This document shows positions 16,320 to 24,651 of a stretch of 37,520 bases of DNA, piece by piece. The position numbers and the translations under genes were made by a program. Each line of letters starts with the position of its first letter. The stretch's first letter is position 1. Source of the stretch: Gammaproteobacteria bacterium (GTDB lineage: Bacteria; Pseudomonadota; Gammaproteobacteria; Pseudomonadales; Azotimanducaceae); the NCBI GenBank assembly GCA_009843635.1, contig VYDB01000121.1, positions 1 through 37,520 on the forward strand, written 5' to 3'. The notes beneath the pieces are model-generated. The model searched no databases and was not told where the DNA came from. It saw only the letters and a list, made by a program, of their open reading frames with translations.

Positions 16320-18146
16320 ATGTTGAACGCGGAGCACGAAGCCGTCGCCAGGAATTTGCTGGAGAAGATGAGCCTCCGGCAGAAGATCGGCCAGATGGCC
16401 ATGGCGGAGCGCCTCGCGGTGGAGCCGGTGGACGTCAAGCGACATGGTCTCGGCGCGGTGCTGTCCGGAGGCGGCTCCCATCCGGGCGGCAATGCGCCCG
16501 GCGACTGGGTGCGGATGAACGATGCGTTCTGGCAGGCCGCGATGGCCGATGACGATGCGCCGGGCATCCCGATTCTGTATGGCTGCGACGCGGTGCACGG
16601 ACACAACAACGTTCAGGGCGCCACGATTTTTCCCCACAACATCGGGCTTGGCGCCGCGGGAGATGCCCGATTGGTCGCCGAAGCCGGTCGCGTCACGGCT
16701 CGGGAAATGCTCGACAGCGGCTTGGACTGGAACTTCGCCCCGACCCTTGCGGTGGTGCAGAACTGCCGGTGGGGGCGCACCTACGAGAGTTTCGGGAACG
16801 ACCCCGAGCGGGTCGCCGCCTGTGGGCGGCACTACGTCGAGGCCCTGCAGGCCGAAGGCATCATCGGTTGCGTCAAGCATTGGGTGGGGGACGGAGGCAC
16901 CCGGCACGGGATGGACCAAGGCGAGACCACGCTGCCTTGGCAAGAGCTGGAAAGCACGCACGTTGCGCCCTATTACCCGGCGCTTCAAGCGGGCGTCATG
17001 ACGCTGATGGTGTCCTTCAATAGCTGGAACGGCGAGAAGTGCCACGGACACCGCTTCCTGGTCACCGATCTGCTCAAGGAGCGGCTTGGCTTCGACGGCC
17101 TGGTGCTGTCCGATTGGGACGGCGTCAACTATCTCGACGAAGACTACGGCACCGCCATTCGCCTGTCGGTGAATGCTGGGCTCGACATGTTCATGGTTCC
17201 GGAGCGGTGGCGGGAGTTCATCGATGCCTTGGAGGCGCAAGTTCGGCTTGGGCATGTGAGCACGGCTCGCATCGACGATGCGGTGCGGCGCATCCTGCGC
17301 ACCAAGTTGCGCTATGGGCTGTTCGACATGCCGAGGCCCGCCCAGCGGCGGGGCGCGGGCACGGGCTGCACGGGCAGCGCGGAACACCGGGATGTGGCGC
17401 GGCGCGCGGTTCGGGAATCGCTGGTGCTGCTGAAGAACGAGGGCGGCCTGCTGCCGTTGGGGCGGCACCAAAGGATGCTGGTGGCCGGCAAGAACGCCCA
17501 CAACCTCGGCCACCAGTGCGGCGGCTGGACCCGGAGCTGGCAGGGCGAGACCGGCAACGACACCATAGAGGGAACCTCCATCTGGGAGGGCATTCGCGAA
17601 CTTGCGCCCCATGCGCAGCTCAGCGTGGACGGGACGGGCGAGGACGCCGACTCGAGGGAGCACGAGGTCGCACTGGTCGTCATCGGCGAGACGCCCTACG
17701 CGGAAGGCTTCGGCGACATCCGCTCCGGCGATGCCTTGGTCGTGGAAGCCGGTTCCACGGTCAATGGCCTCATGAATCCGCTCGAGCCCTACGCACGCTC
17801 GCTGGAACTGGCTGAATCCCACCCGGAGGATCTGGCCTGCATCCGCCGCATCGCTGCAAAGGGCATCCCCGTGGTCGTCGTCCTGGTTTCCGGCAGGCCG
17901 TTGGCAGTCGGCCGGGAACTCGCCGCTTCCACCGCATTCGTGGCGGCCTGGCTGCCGGGGACTGAAGGCCGAGGCGTTGCCGAAGTCCTGTTGGGTGACA
18001 GTGACTTCAAAGGCCGGCTGCCGCTGCCCTGGCCGGGCACTGGCGACCCGGCGGATGGCGACTGGCAGTTCCCTTCGGGGTTCGGATTGAGCTATGCGTC
18101 CAAGGGGTTTGACAACGCTGTCGGCATGCACTATAAGGCGGGATGA
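16320..18146 (+). CDS. Glycoside hydrolase family 3 beta-glucosidase-like enzyme, no signal peptide
   Basis: A 608-residue GH3 enzyme of the two-domain, plant exo-glucanase-like kind. It removes terminal sugars, usually beta-glucose, from oligosaccharides. The barrel shows SLRQKIGQM, PILYGCDAVHGHNN (83-96), FAPTLAVVQNCRWGRTYESFGNDP, VKHWVGDGGT and the nucleophile D265 in LVLSDWDGV. The second domain has ESLVLLKNEGGLLPL and GETPYAEGFGD (456-466), where E457 aligns with the acid/base of barley exo-glucanase I as I recall it. Closely related bacterial enzymes are usually exported. This one begins MLNAEHEAVA with no signal sequence and a clear GGAGGT 6 nt upstream, so it should act in the cytoplasm, in keeping with the GPH transporter at the end of the locus. 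Its 3' end contains the promoter and an operator of the receptor gene. Confidence 0.95.
   Translation: MLNAEHEAVARNLLEKMSLRQKIGQMAMAERLAVEPVDVKRHGLGAVLSGGGSHPGGNAPGDWVRMNDAFWQAAMADDDAPGIPILYGCDAVHGHNNVQGATIFPHNIGLGAAGDARLVAEAGRVTAREMLDSGLDWNFAPTLAVVQNCRWGRTYESFGNDPERVAACGRHYVEALQAEGIIGCVKHWVGDGGTRHGMDQGETTLPWQELESTHVAPYYPALQAGVMTLMVSFNSWNGEKCHGHRFLVTDLLKERLGFDGLVLSDWDGVNYLDEDYGTAIRLSVNAGLDMFMVPERWREFIDALEAQVRLGHVSTARIDDAVRRILRTKLRYGLFDMPRPAQRRGAGTGCTGSAEHRDVARRAVRESLVLLKNEGGLLPLGRHQRMLVAGKNAHNLGHQCGGWTRSWQGETGNDTIEGTSIWEGIRELAPHAQLSVDGTGEDADSREHEVALVVIGETPYAEGFGDIRSGDALVVEAGSTVNGLMNPLEPYARSLELAESHPEDLACIRRIAAKGIPVVVVLVSGRPLAVGRELAASTAFVAAWLPGTEGRGVAEVLLGDSDFKGRLPLPWPGTGDPADGDWQFPSGFGLSYASKGFDNAVGMHYKAG
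18109..18137 (+). promoter_or_regulatory. Strong sigma70-like promoter for the TonB receptor gene, inside the GH3 coding end
   Basis: TTGACA (18109-18114), a 17-nt spacer and TATAAG (18132-18137) make an almost ideal sigma70 promoter. The expected start point is near 18144, giving a leader of about 97 nt before the receptor ATG at 18240. Two operator palindromes flank it. The promoter lies within the last codons of the GH3 gene, so the receptor operon can be expressed separately from the glycosidases. Confidence 0.75.
18110..18123. promoter_or_regulatory. LacI-type operator O2 (over the -35 box)
   Basis: TGACAACGCTGTCG differs from the perfect operator at 14933 by two bases and keeps the central CG. 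It covers the -35 box of the receptor promoter. Its centre is 34 bp from that of O3, about three helical turns, so two repressor dimers could sit on the same DNA face. Confidence 0.65.
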
Positions 18147-18157
18147 CAGCGTTATCA
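18144..18157. promoter_or_regulatory. LacI-type operator O3 (at the expected start point)
   Basis: TGACAGCGTTATCA is an imperfect palindrome with one half site identical to O1 and a second variant half. It begins in the stop codon of the GH3 gene and lies at about +1 of the receptor promoter, a classical repressor position. Confidence 0.65.
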
Positions 18158-18239
18158 TTTTTTCACGCAGCAGCAGGTTCGAGAACGCTGCGCATTGGAA
18201 GTTGGGAATCGCCACCAAGTGGCCGGGGAGAGACGTAGC

Positions 18240-21218
18240 ATGCCTACCGATGTATTCAAGAAGACGCCGATTGCGGCGGCCGTGTCGCTGGCCATAGCGG
18301 GCGGCCTCGCCCATGGGCAAGAGGATGCGGGAGCCGCCGCGCAGGGGGAGGTGATCGAGGAGGTCGTCGTCGTCGGCATCCGCCAGAGCCTCAAGCGGTC
18401 CATGGACCTCAAGAGGAACCGGGATGGCGTTGTCGATGCGATCACCGCGGAAGACATCGGTGATTTCCCCGACAGCAATTTGGCCGAGTCCCTGCAGCGC
18501 ATCACCGGCGTTTCCATCGACCGCGAACGCGGCGAAGGCGCGCGGGTCACGGTTCGCGGCTTCGGTCCTGACTTCAACCTCGTGCTGCTCAATGGCCGGC
18601 AGATGCCGACGGCAGGCGGCGGCAATGAACCGTCCGGCCGCTCCTTCGACTTTGGCAACCTCGCCTCGGAGGGCATCAGCTCGGTGGAGGTGTACAAGAG
18701 CGGCCAGGCGAACGTGCCCACCGGCGGCATCGGCTCCACCATCAACATCCGCACCACCCGCCCGCTGGACAATCCCGGCATGACTTTCACGGCCGCGGCG
18801 AGCGCCCTGATGGATAGTTCCACCGAGGAGGGCAAGGACGCAACGCCGGAGATTTCGGCCCTGTTTTCCAACACCTTCGCCGACGACACGGTCGGCATCG
18901 CCTTAAGCGCCGTGCGCCAAGAGCGCAACAACGGCGCCAACACCGCCAATGTCGGCGGCTGGCGGACGTTCCAGGGCGACGTGAACAACTGCTGGTGCGG
19001 CATCGGTCGGTCGGAGTGGGGCGGCATCCCGCCCGCCGGTGACCCCAATCAGCAAAATCGCCCCGGCGACGACGACCTGTACTCGGTGCCACAGGCCATT
19101 GGCTACGAACTGGCGGAATACGACCGGGTGCGCACCAACGGCCAGCTCACCCTGCAGTGGCAGCCGAGTGAGCGGCTCGTGGCGACGCTGGACTACACCT
19201 ATTCCGAAGTGGAGCTGGAGCGCACCTACAACAATCTCTCGGCCTGGTTCAATTTCGGGGGGCAGGAAACGCTCTGGACCGACGGTCCCCAAGCCACGCC
19301 CCTGACCTACACCGAAAACTCGTCCAACAGCGACTACTCCATGGGGGCTGGACAGGACGCTTGGCAGACCAAGAACGGCTCCACCGGGCTGAACCTGATC
19401 TGGGACGTCACCGACCGGCTGTCCCTGGAGTTCGACTATCACGACTCCACCGCCAAGCGCCGTCCGGACAGCCCCTTCGGCGACTCCGCCCTGCTGTCCA
19501 CAGCCGCTTTCAGCCGCGACAAGACCACTGGCTACTTCGGCAAGGACCTGCCGGTTCTAGAGCTGACCTTGGGCAACCCGCTGTCGCCGGACGACATGAT
19601 CGTCACCGGCAGCGTGTTCACGAACAACTACGCGAAGATGGGCATTGAGCAGGCCAAAGTGGCGGGCAGCTTCGAGTTCGACTTCGACTTCATCGAGAGC
19701 GTTGACTTCGGCATCCAGCTCACGGAGGTCAACAACCGCTCGGCCGGCTCCGTGGTGCAGCGCGACGCCTGGGGAGGCGTCACCCAACCGGGCGCCATTG
19801 CCGACCTGATGTCTCCGGCCTCGTCGGAAGACGCCTTTGATGAGGTGCCGGGCGGCGGCGATTCGCGGCGGCAAACGGACTTCTACACGTGGGAGATGGA
19901 CGCGGTGATCGACCGCACCGAAGCGCTGATGGCTTCCGGCGACGCGACTATCTTCATGCTCACGGACATGGGCGACTGCGGCACGGGCCTTTGCACCTCA
20001 AGCCGCTTCACCTCCGACCGGCGCACCCAGGAGGAGACCGAGGCGGCGTACATCCAAGTGAACATGGGCACCGATCTCGGACCGACCTACGTGGACATTC
20101 GGGTGGGGCTGCGCTACGAGCAGACCGACATCGACTCCCAAGCGCTCTCGCCCGCCTACACGGCCATCAACTGGGTGGCCGGCAACGAGTTGACCGCCGT
20201 GCAGGGCGACCCGGATTTCACGGAGCTGAAGGGAGACTATGACGTCTTCCTGCCAAACTTCGACTTCAAGATCGACCTGACCGACAGCTTGGTGGGGCGC
20301 TTCTCGTACAGCGAGACCATGACCCGGCCCAACTACGGCGACATCCAAGGTGGCCAGACCATCAATTCGCTGTTGCGGGTTGACGGGGGCACCGGCAATC
20401 GGGGCAACCCGAACCTGTTGCCGTTCGAGTCCCAGAACATCGACGTTTCCTTCGAGTACTACTATGGCGAAGACAGCTACGTTGCCGTCGGCTACTTCCA
20501 CAAGGACGTGGACAACTTCATCGGCACCGCCTCCGTGGTGGAGGATACTTTTGGTCTGCCCCATCCCGCCCTAGGCCCACTCGGCGACGAGGCGCGAGCA
20601 GCCACCGGCAGTTCGGATGGCGGCACCCTGTATTCGTGGATTCTCGAAAACCGCGCCGATGCGCCCGGTGTGGATGCCGCCAACGGCATCATTTCGGGCG
20701 TGGCTGGCCGGGATCCGGCCTCGCCCTTCAACCTGACCGTGCCGGTGAACATCGAGCAGGCCACCATGAAGGGCTGGGAGTTCGTCATCCAGCACACCTT
20801 CGGAGACAGCGGCTTTGGCTTCATTGCCAATGCCACCTTGGTGGAGGCGGATGTCGGCTACGACAACTTCAGCCTTGAGCAGCAATTCGTGCTCACGGGC
20901 CTAAGCGACTCCGCCAACCTGATCGCCTTCTACGACAAGAACGATCTCAGCGTGCGGGTCGCGTGGAATTGGCGGGACGACTTCCTGGCCGGCACTGGCC
21001 AAGCCAACGTCGGCGCCGGGCCACCGACGCACACCGCCGACTACCAGCAGCTTGACCTCAGTGTGAGCTACTGGTTTACCGACCAGATACAGGCGTACTT
21101 CGATGTGCTCAACCTCACCGATGAAACCACGCATGTATATGGCCGGGACAAGCTGCAGACGCTGTTCGCGGGCCAGAACGGGCCGCGCTACAACCTAGGC
21201 ATCAGATACAAGTTCTAA
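18240..21218 (+). CDS. TonB-dependent outer-membrane receptor (Xanthomonas/Caulobacter type)
   Basis: A 992-residue outer-membrane receptor that imports a ligand using TonB energy. A signal peptide (MPTDVFKKTPIAAAVSLAIA to about residue 27) is followed by a TonB-box-like EEVVVVGIR. The plug reads RDGVVDAITAEDIGDFPDSN, AESLQRITGVSIDRE, GARVTVRGFG, LNGRQMP and GGIGSTINIRTTRPLD, which is the pattern of the TIGR01782 receptors linked to carbohydrate uptake. A long beta-barrel ends in RYNLGIRYKF with the terminal Phe of outer-membrane barrels. I chose ATG 18240 (GGGGAG 9 nt upstream) over a longer frame from 18195, because the signal peptide starts there. It is preceded by a LacI-controlled promoter and followed by a hairpin terminator, so it is probably made in larger amounts than the genes behind it. 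The ligand is inferred to be the oligosaccharide handled by the locus. Confidence 0.95.
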   Translation: MPTDVFKKTPIAAAVSLAIAGGLAHGQEDAGAAAQGEVIEEVVVVGIRQSLKRSMDLKRNRDGVVDAITAEDIGDFPDSNLAESLQRITGVSIDRERGEGARVTVRGFGPDFNLVLLNGRQMPTAGGGNEPSGRSFDFGNLASEGISSVEVYKSGQANVPTGGIGSTINIRTTRPLDNPGMTFTAAASALMDSSTEEGKDATPEISALFSNTFADDTVGIALSAVRQERNNGANTANVGGWRTFQGDVNNCWCGIGRSEWGGIPPAGDPNQQNRPGDDDLYSVPQAIGYELAEYDRVRTNGQLTLQWQPSERLVATLDYTYSEVELERTYNNLSAWFNFGGQETLWTDGPQATPLTYTENSSNSDYSMGAGQDAWQTKNGSTGLNLIWDVTDRLSLEFDYHDSTAKRRPDSPFGDSALLSTAAFSRDKTTGYFGKDLPVLELTLGNPLSPDDMIVTGSVFTNNYAKMGIEQAKVAGSFEFDFDFIESVDFGIQLTEVNNRSAGSVVQRDAWGGVTQPGAIADLMSPASSEDAFDEVPGGGDSRRQTDFYTWEMDAVIDRTEALMASGDATIFMLTDMGDCGTGLCTSSRFTSDRRTQEETEAAYIQVNMGTDLGPTYVDIRVGLRYEQTDIDSQALSPAYTAINWVAGNELTAVQGDPDFTELKGDYDVFLPNFDFKIDLTDSLVGRFSYSETMTRPNYGDIQGGQTINSLLRVDGGTGNRGNPNLLPFESQNIDVSFEYYYGEDSYVAVGYFHKDVDNFIGTASVVEDTFGLPHPALGPLGDEARAATGSSDGGTLYSWILENRADAPGVDAANGIISGVAGRDPASPFNLTVPVNIEQATMKGWEFVIQHTFGDSGFGFIANATLVEADVGYDNFSLEQQFVLTGLSDSANLIAFYDKNDLSVRVAWNWRDDFLAGTGQANVGAGPPTHTADYQQLDLSVSYWFTDQIQAYFDVLNLTDETTHVYGRDKLQTLFAGQNGPRYNLGIRYKF

Positions 21219-21228
21219 AAGCAAACGG

Positions 21229-21259
21229 AAAACGGGCCGCGCAAGCCGCGGTCCGTTTT
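21229..21259 (+). terminator. Hairpin terminator or attenuator between receptor and halogenase genes
   Basis: A 13-bp stem (AAAACGG-G-CCGCG paired with CGCGG-T-CCGTTTT, one G-T wobble, 5-nt loop) begins 10 nt after the receptor stop and ends in TTTT. No new promoter is evident in the 40 nt before the halogenase ATG, so partial read-through probably sets a lower level for the following genes. Confidence 0.75.
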
Positions 21260-21299
21260 GGTAGGGTTCGCAGGGCACTGGGCTTAAGGGCTTCGGGCG

Positions 21300-22868
21300 A
21301 TGAATCGGCCAACCCGGACGGTTGTGGTGGTGGGGGGCGGCACCGCCGGATGGATTACCGCCAACCGAATTGCGGCCGAGCATCCCGGCGGCGGGCACGA
21401 TTCGTTGCGGGTGGTGCTCGTGGAGTCTCCCGACATACCGACCATCGGCGTCGGCGAGGGGACTTGGCCGTCGATGCGCTCGACCCTGCAAAGCCTCGGC
21501 CTCTCCGAAGACGAGATGATCCGCGCCACCGATGCCAGCTTCAAGCAGGGCACCCGGTTCTTCGGATGGGCAGGCAACGGCGATGCGACGGACACCTACT
21601 GTCATCCCTTCAGCCTGCCGTTGGAATACGCAAACCTGAATCCCGCCCGATATTGGCTGGAACAGGGCCGAGGGACGCCCTTTGCCGATTTCGTCACGCC
21701 CCAGGCCCGAGTGATCGCCGAGGGCCTTGCCCCCAAGCAATTGGCGACTCCCGAATACGCCTTTACCCTGAACTATGGCTATCACCTCGATGCGGGCAAA
21801 TTCGCCGCGCTGCTGCACGGGCATGCGGCAGGGCAGCTCGGCGTACGCTACGTCGCGGGCAATGTGCGGCAGGTCGAGTCGCACCCGGACGGGGACATCG
21901 CGGCGTTGGCGCTTGACACCGGCGAACGCATCGAGGGCGATCTGTTCGTGGATTGCACTGGCCAGCGGGCCTTGTTGATTGGCGAGCACTACGGCGAGCC
22001 CTTCCACTCCGTGCGAGGCCTGCTGTTCAACGATCGGGCCATCGCCGTCCAGGTGCCTCATGCGGCATCGGGGGACGCCATCGCATCGGTGACTCGCGCC
22101 ACTGCGCAGCCTGCCGGATGGATCTGGGACATCGGGCTCGGCTCCCGCCGGGGCTTAGGCCATGTTTACTCCAGCGCCCACACCGACGAAGAAGCAGCGC
22201 AACGGGCGCTCCGGCGCTATGTCGAACGGACCTCCCCGGGCATCGACCCGGACTCGCTCAACACTCGGACCATTGCGTTCGAACCGGGCTATCGCCAGGC
22301 GCCCTGGATCAGCAACAGCGTCGCCGTGGGCTTGTCAGCCGGTTTCGTTGAACCGCTGGAAGCCTCGGCACTCGCCCTGATCGAGCAGTCGGCGTCGATC
22401 ATAGCCGGGCAACTGCCGAGGGACCGGCAGCTCATGGACGTGGTTGCGCGGCGCTTCAATGCGAAGATGGGCTACCACTGGGAGCGGATCATCGAGTTTC
22501 TCAAGCTGCACTATGCGACCAGCCGCCGCGACGACAGCGAGTACTGGCTGGACAACCGGGCAACGGACTCATGTCCGGAAGGGTTGCGCGAGAAATTGAC
22601 CCTGTGGCGGCAACAGCCGCCCTGGCACGACGATGCGCCGCGCTTGGACGAACTGTTCCCTTCGGCCAGCTATCAATACGTTCTGTACGGCATGGGCTTC
22701 AAGCCCTGCCATACCGGCGCCGACACGGCGCCCTACGCCCGCCTGCGCGAGCGGGCGGATGAGGTGTTCCACGGCGTGCTCGAGCAGGGCGCGCGGATGG
22801 CGCGGGCGTTGCCGTCGAACCGAGAGCTGCTTTGCGCCATCGCGCAACGCGGACCTGGGCAGGCTTGA
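21300..22868 (+). CDS. Flavin-dependent tryptophan-halogenase-family protein 1 (variant WxWxIG motif)
   Basis: A 522-residue FAD-binding protein of the tryptophan 7-halogenase family, whose members use FADH2, oxygen and halide to halogenate aromatic rings. The FAD motif GGGTAGW is at 12-18, GVGEGTWPSM at 50-59, the catalytic lysine position at K82 (ASFKQG), and AGFVEPLEASA at 347-357. The second signature WxWxIP reads WIWDIG (274-279), with Pro replaced by Gly. GEATIP has also become GEGTWP, so substrate or activity may differ from classical enzymes. Homologues sit beside TonB receptors in many Proteobacteria with unknown natural substrate, and BrvH, one such enzyme, brominates indole in vitro. 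It starts 81 nt after the receptor stop, behind a hairpin, and is followed at 2 nt by the SapC-like gene. Confidence 0.9.
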   Translation: MNRPTRTVVVVGGGTAGWITANRIAAEHPGGGHDSLRVVLVESPDIPTIGVGEGTWPSMRSTLQSLGLSEDEMIRATDASFKQGTRFFGWAGNGDATDTYCHPFSLPLEYANLNPARYWLEQGRGTPFADFVTPQARVIAEGLAPKQLATPEYAFTLNYGYHLDAGKFAALLHGHAAGQLGVRYVAGNVRQVESHPDGDIAALALDTGERIEGDLFVDCTGQRALLIGEHYGEPFHSVRGLLFNDRAIAVQVPHAASGDAIASVTRATAQPAGWIWDIGLGSRRGLGHVYSSAHTDEEAAQRALRRYVERTSPGIDPDSLNTRTIAFEPGYRQAPWISNSVAVGLSAGFVEPLEASALALIEQSASIIAGQLPRDRQLMDVVARRFNAKMGYHWERIIEFLKLHYATSRRDDSEYWLDNRATDSCPEGLREKLTLWRQQPPWHDDAPRLDELFPSASYQYVLYGMGFKPCHTGADTAPYARLRERADEVFHGVLEQGARMARALPSNRELLCAIAQRGPGQA

Positions 22869-22870
22869 CT

Positions 22871-23620
22871 GTGGCTGACTTCGCGCTGCTGAACAACGTC
22901 GATCACCAGGACGTGCGCATCATCACCGAGCGGTCCGCCCGTTACGGCGACGCCGTGATGCAGGTTCCCACCTTTCCATTCGAGTTCCGCAACGTCCAGG
23001 CGTTCTACCCCATCCTGTTTCAGCAGGATGCGAACGGCGGCTTCTATCCCGTGGCGCTGTTCGGCTTTCAGGAAGGGGAGAACCTCTTTCTCGACGACGA
23101 CGGCTGGCACGCCGGGTACGTGCCGGCGATGGTGCGGCGCGAGCCTTTCCTGATCGGCTTTCAGGACTCCAAGGATCCGAGCAATCCGGGGCGAACCCGC
23201 GTGCTGTCGCTGGACATGGCGCATCCGCGGGTGAGCGCCGATGCCGGGGAGGCGTTGTTCCAGCCATTGGGGGGGCGTACGCCCTTCTTGGAGGATGCGG
23301 CCGATCTGCTGGAGACCATCTACGCGGGCATCGAGCACAACAAGGCCTTCACTCGGGCCCTGGCCGAACATGACCTGATCGAGACCGTCACCTTGGAAAT
23401 CGAGTTGAACGACGGCACCCGGAACCAGTTGATCGGCTATCACTGCCTCAACGAGGAGAAGGTGCAGGCATTGTCGGGAGGAACGCTGGGCGAATTCAAC
23501 CGCGAGGGCTTTCTGGCGCCGCTGTTCATGGCCTTGGCCTCCATGGCCAACATTCAGCGCTTGGTGGAATTGAAAAACGAATCACTGGAAGGCGGGCAGG
23601 CCAGTGACCTGGATCTCTGA
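22871..23620 (+). CDS. SapC-like protein
   Basis: A 249-residue protein matching the SapC family, named for a Campylobacter gene of the S-layer locus and of unknown biochemical role. Typical features are the N-terminal ALLNNVDHQDVRI, FPFEFRNVQAFYPILF, the GFQEGENLFLD segment and DLLETIYAGIEHNKAFTRAL. No signal peptide or membrane segment is seen, so it is probably cytoplasmic. I chose the GTG at 22871, 2 nt after the halogenase stop, because family members start just before the LNxVDH motif. A longer frame from 22832 would only overlap the halogenase. It overlaps the next gene by 17 nt. Conserved placement between halogenase and cupin genes suggests a shared complex or pathway, which is inference. 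Confidence 0.88.
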   Translation: MADFALLNNVDHQDVRIITERSARYGDAVMQVPTFPFEFRNVQAFYPILFQQDANGGFYPVALFGFQEGENLFLDDDGWHAGYVPAMVRREPFLIGFQDSKDPSNPGRTRVLSLDMAHPRVSADAGEALFQPLGGRTPFLEDAADLLETIYAGIEHNKAFTRALAEHDLIETVTLEIELNDGTRNQLIGYHCLNEEKVQALSGGTLGEFNREGFLAPLFMALASMANIQRLVELKNESLEGGQASDLDL

Positions 23621-24620
23621 TCTCAAACCGATGCCGGCCTTGGACTGCGCGGACGGCGTTGTCCCGGAATCGGTGTTCGACGCCGGTGTGCCCGTGCGCC
23701 TGAACGGGCTGGTGAGCGGCTGGCCTGCGGTGCGCGAGTGCGGTGCTTCGGCCGAGTCGGCCGCCCGCTACCTCGCCCGGTTCTGGTCACAAGCGCCGGT
23801 GACGGCCTACGTCGGGGATGCGTCGATCGACGGCCGGTTCTTCTACGACCCTGAGTTCACCGGGTTCAACTTTCGCGCCGGCAAGGCAACCCTGCCCCAG
23901 ATATTCGAGAAGCTCGCCGAACCGGAGCGCGACGAGCGCATGGCGACCATCTACGTGGGTTCAACGCCGGTCGATGAGTGGCTGCCGGGATTCCGCTCGC
24001 AAAACGACGTGCGGCTGCCGGCGGACGATGCGCTGGTGAGTTTCTGGCTCGGCAACCGGACCCGGATTTCCGCTCACTACGACTTTCCCGACAATCTGGC
24101 CTGCGTGGTTTCCGGGCAGCGGCGGTTCACGCTGTTTCCGCCTGACCAGGTCGGCAACCTGTACGTCGGCCCCTTGGATCGGACGCCTTCGGGCCAGGCC
24201 ATCAGCTTGGTCGATTTCGCGGCGCCCGACCTCGAGCGATTCCCCAAGTTCGCCGATGCCATTGAGCACGGGCAGACCGCGGTGCTCGAGCCGGGAGACG
24301 CCGTGTTCATTCCCAGCATGTGGTGGCACCATATTGAATCGATGGCGCCGTTCAACCTGTTGGTCAACTACTGGTGGTGCATGACGCCGGCCGCGATGGG
24401 GTCACCTTCGGAGGCCTTGCTGCACGCCATATTGGCCTTGCGGGAGCTTCCCCCGCGGCAACGGGAAGCCTGCCGCAGCCTGTTCGATCACTACGTGTTC
24501 GATGCTGACGACTCAACTTGCGAGCACATTCCCGAGGCCGGCAGGGGATGGCTCGGCCCGCTCGACGAGACGGCGGCGAAGCGCTTGCGCGCGGAGCTGC
24601 TCAACAAGCTGAATCGCTGA
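23604..24620 (+). CDS. FIH-like cupin/JmjC Fe(II)- and 2-oxoglutarate-dependent hydroxylase
   Basis: A 338-residue cupin_8/JmjC protein. The metal triad is H158-x-D160 (ISAHYDFPDN) with distal H242 (PSMWWHH). LFPPDQ, a YVGPLD segment, ERFPKF, LEPGDAVFIP and WWHHIES follow in the same order and nearly the same words as in human FIH, the asparaginyl hydroxylase of HIF, as I recall its sequence. R173 stands where FIH uses Lys to hold 2-oxoglutarate. Hydroxylation of a protein side chain or a small molecule is therefore likely. The GTG start overlaps SapC by 17 nt. The second halogenase follows after 31 nt with its own GGAGG. No signal peptide is visible. Substrate is unknown; proteins of this class recur beside halogenases and TonB receptors. 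Confidence 0.88.
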   Translation: MTWISDLKPMPALDCADGVVPESVFDAGVPVRLNGLVSGWPAVRECGASAESAARYLARFWSQAPVTAYVGDASIDGRFFYDPEFTGFNFRAGKATLPQIFEKLAEPERDERMATIYVGSTPVDEWLPGFRSQNDVRLPADDALVSFWLGNRTRISAHYDFPDNLACVVSGQRRFTLFPPDQVGNLYVGPLDRTPSGQAISLVDFAAPDLERFPKFADAIEHGQTAVLEPGDAVFIPSMWWHHIESMAPFNLLVNYWWCMTPAAMGSPSEALLHAILALRELPPRQREACRSLFDHYVFDADDSTCEHIPEAGRGWLGPLDETAAKRLRAELLNKLNR

Positions 24621-24651
24621 CCCTCAATTTAGGAGTTTCAGGAGGCACGCC

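Noticed and set aside
15879-18320. Long 813-codon open frame on the minus strand
   Set aside because: It lies antisense to the GH3 gene, whose family motifs and ribosome site are clear. Its translation is Pro/Arg/His-rich with no domain. In high-GC DNA, long shadow frames are expected.
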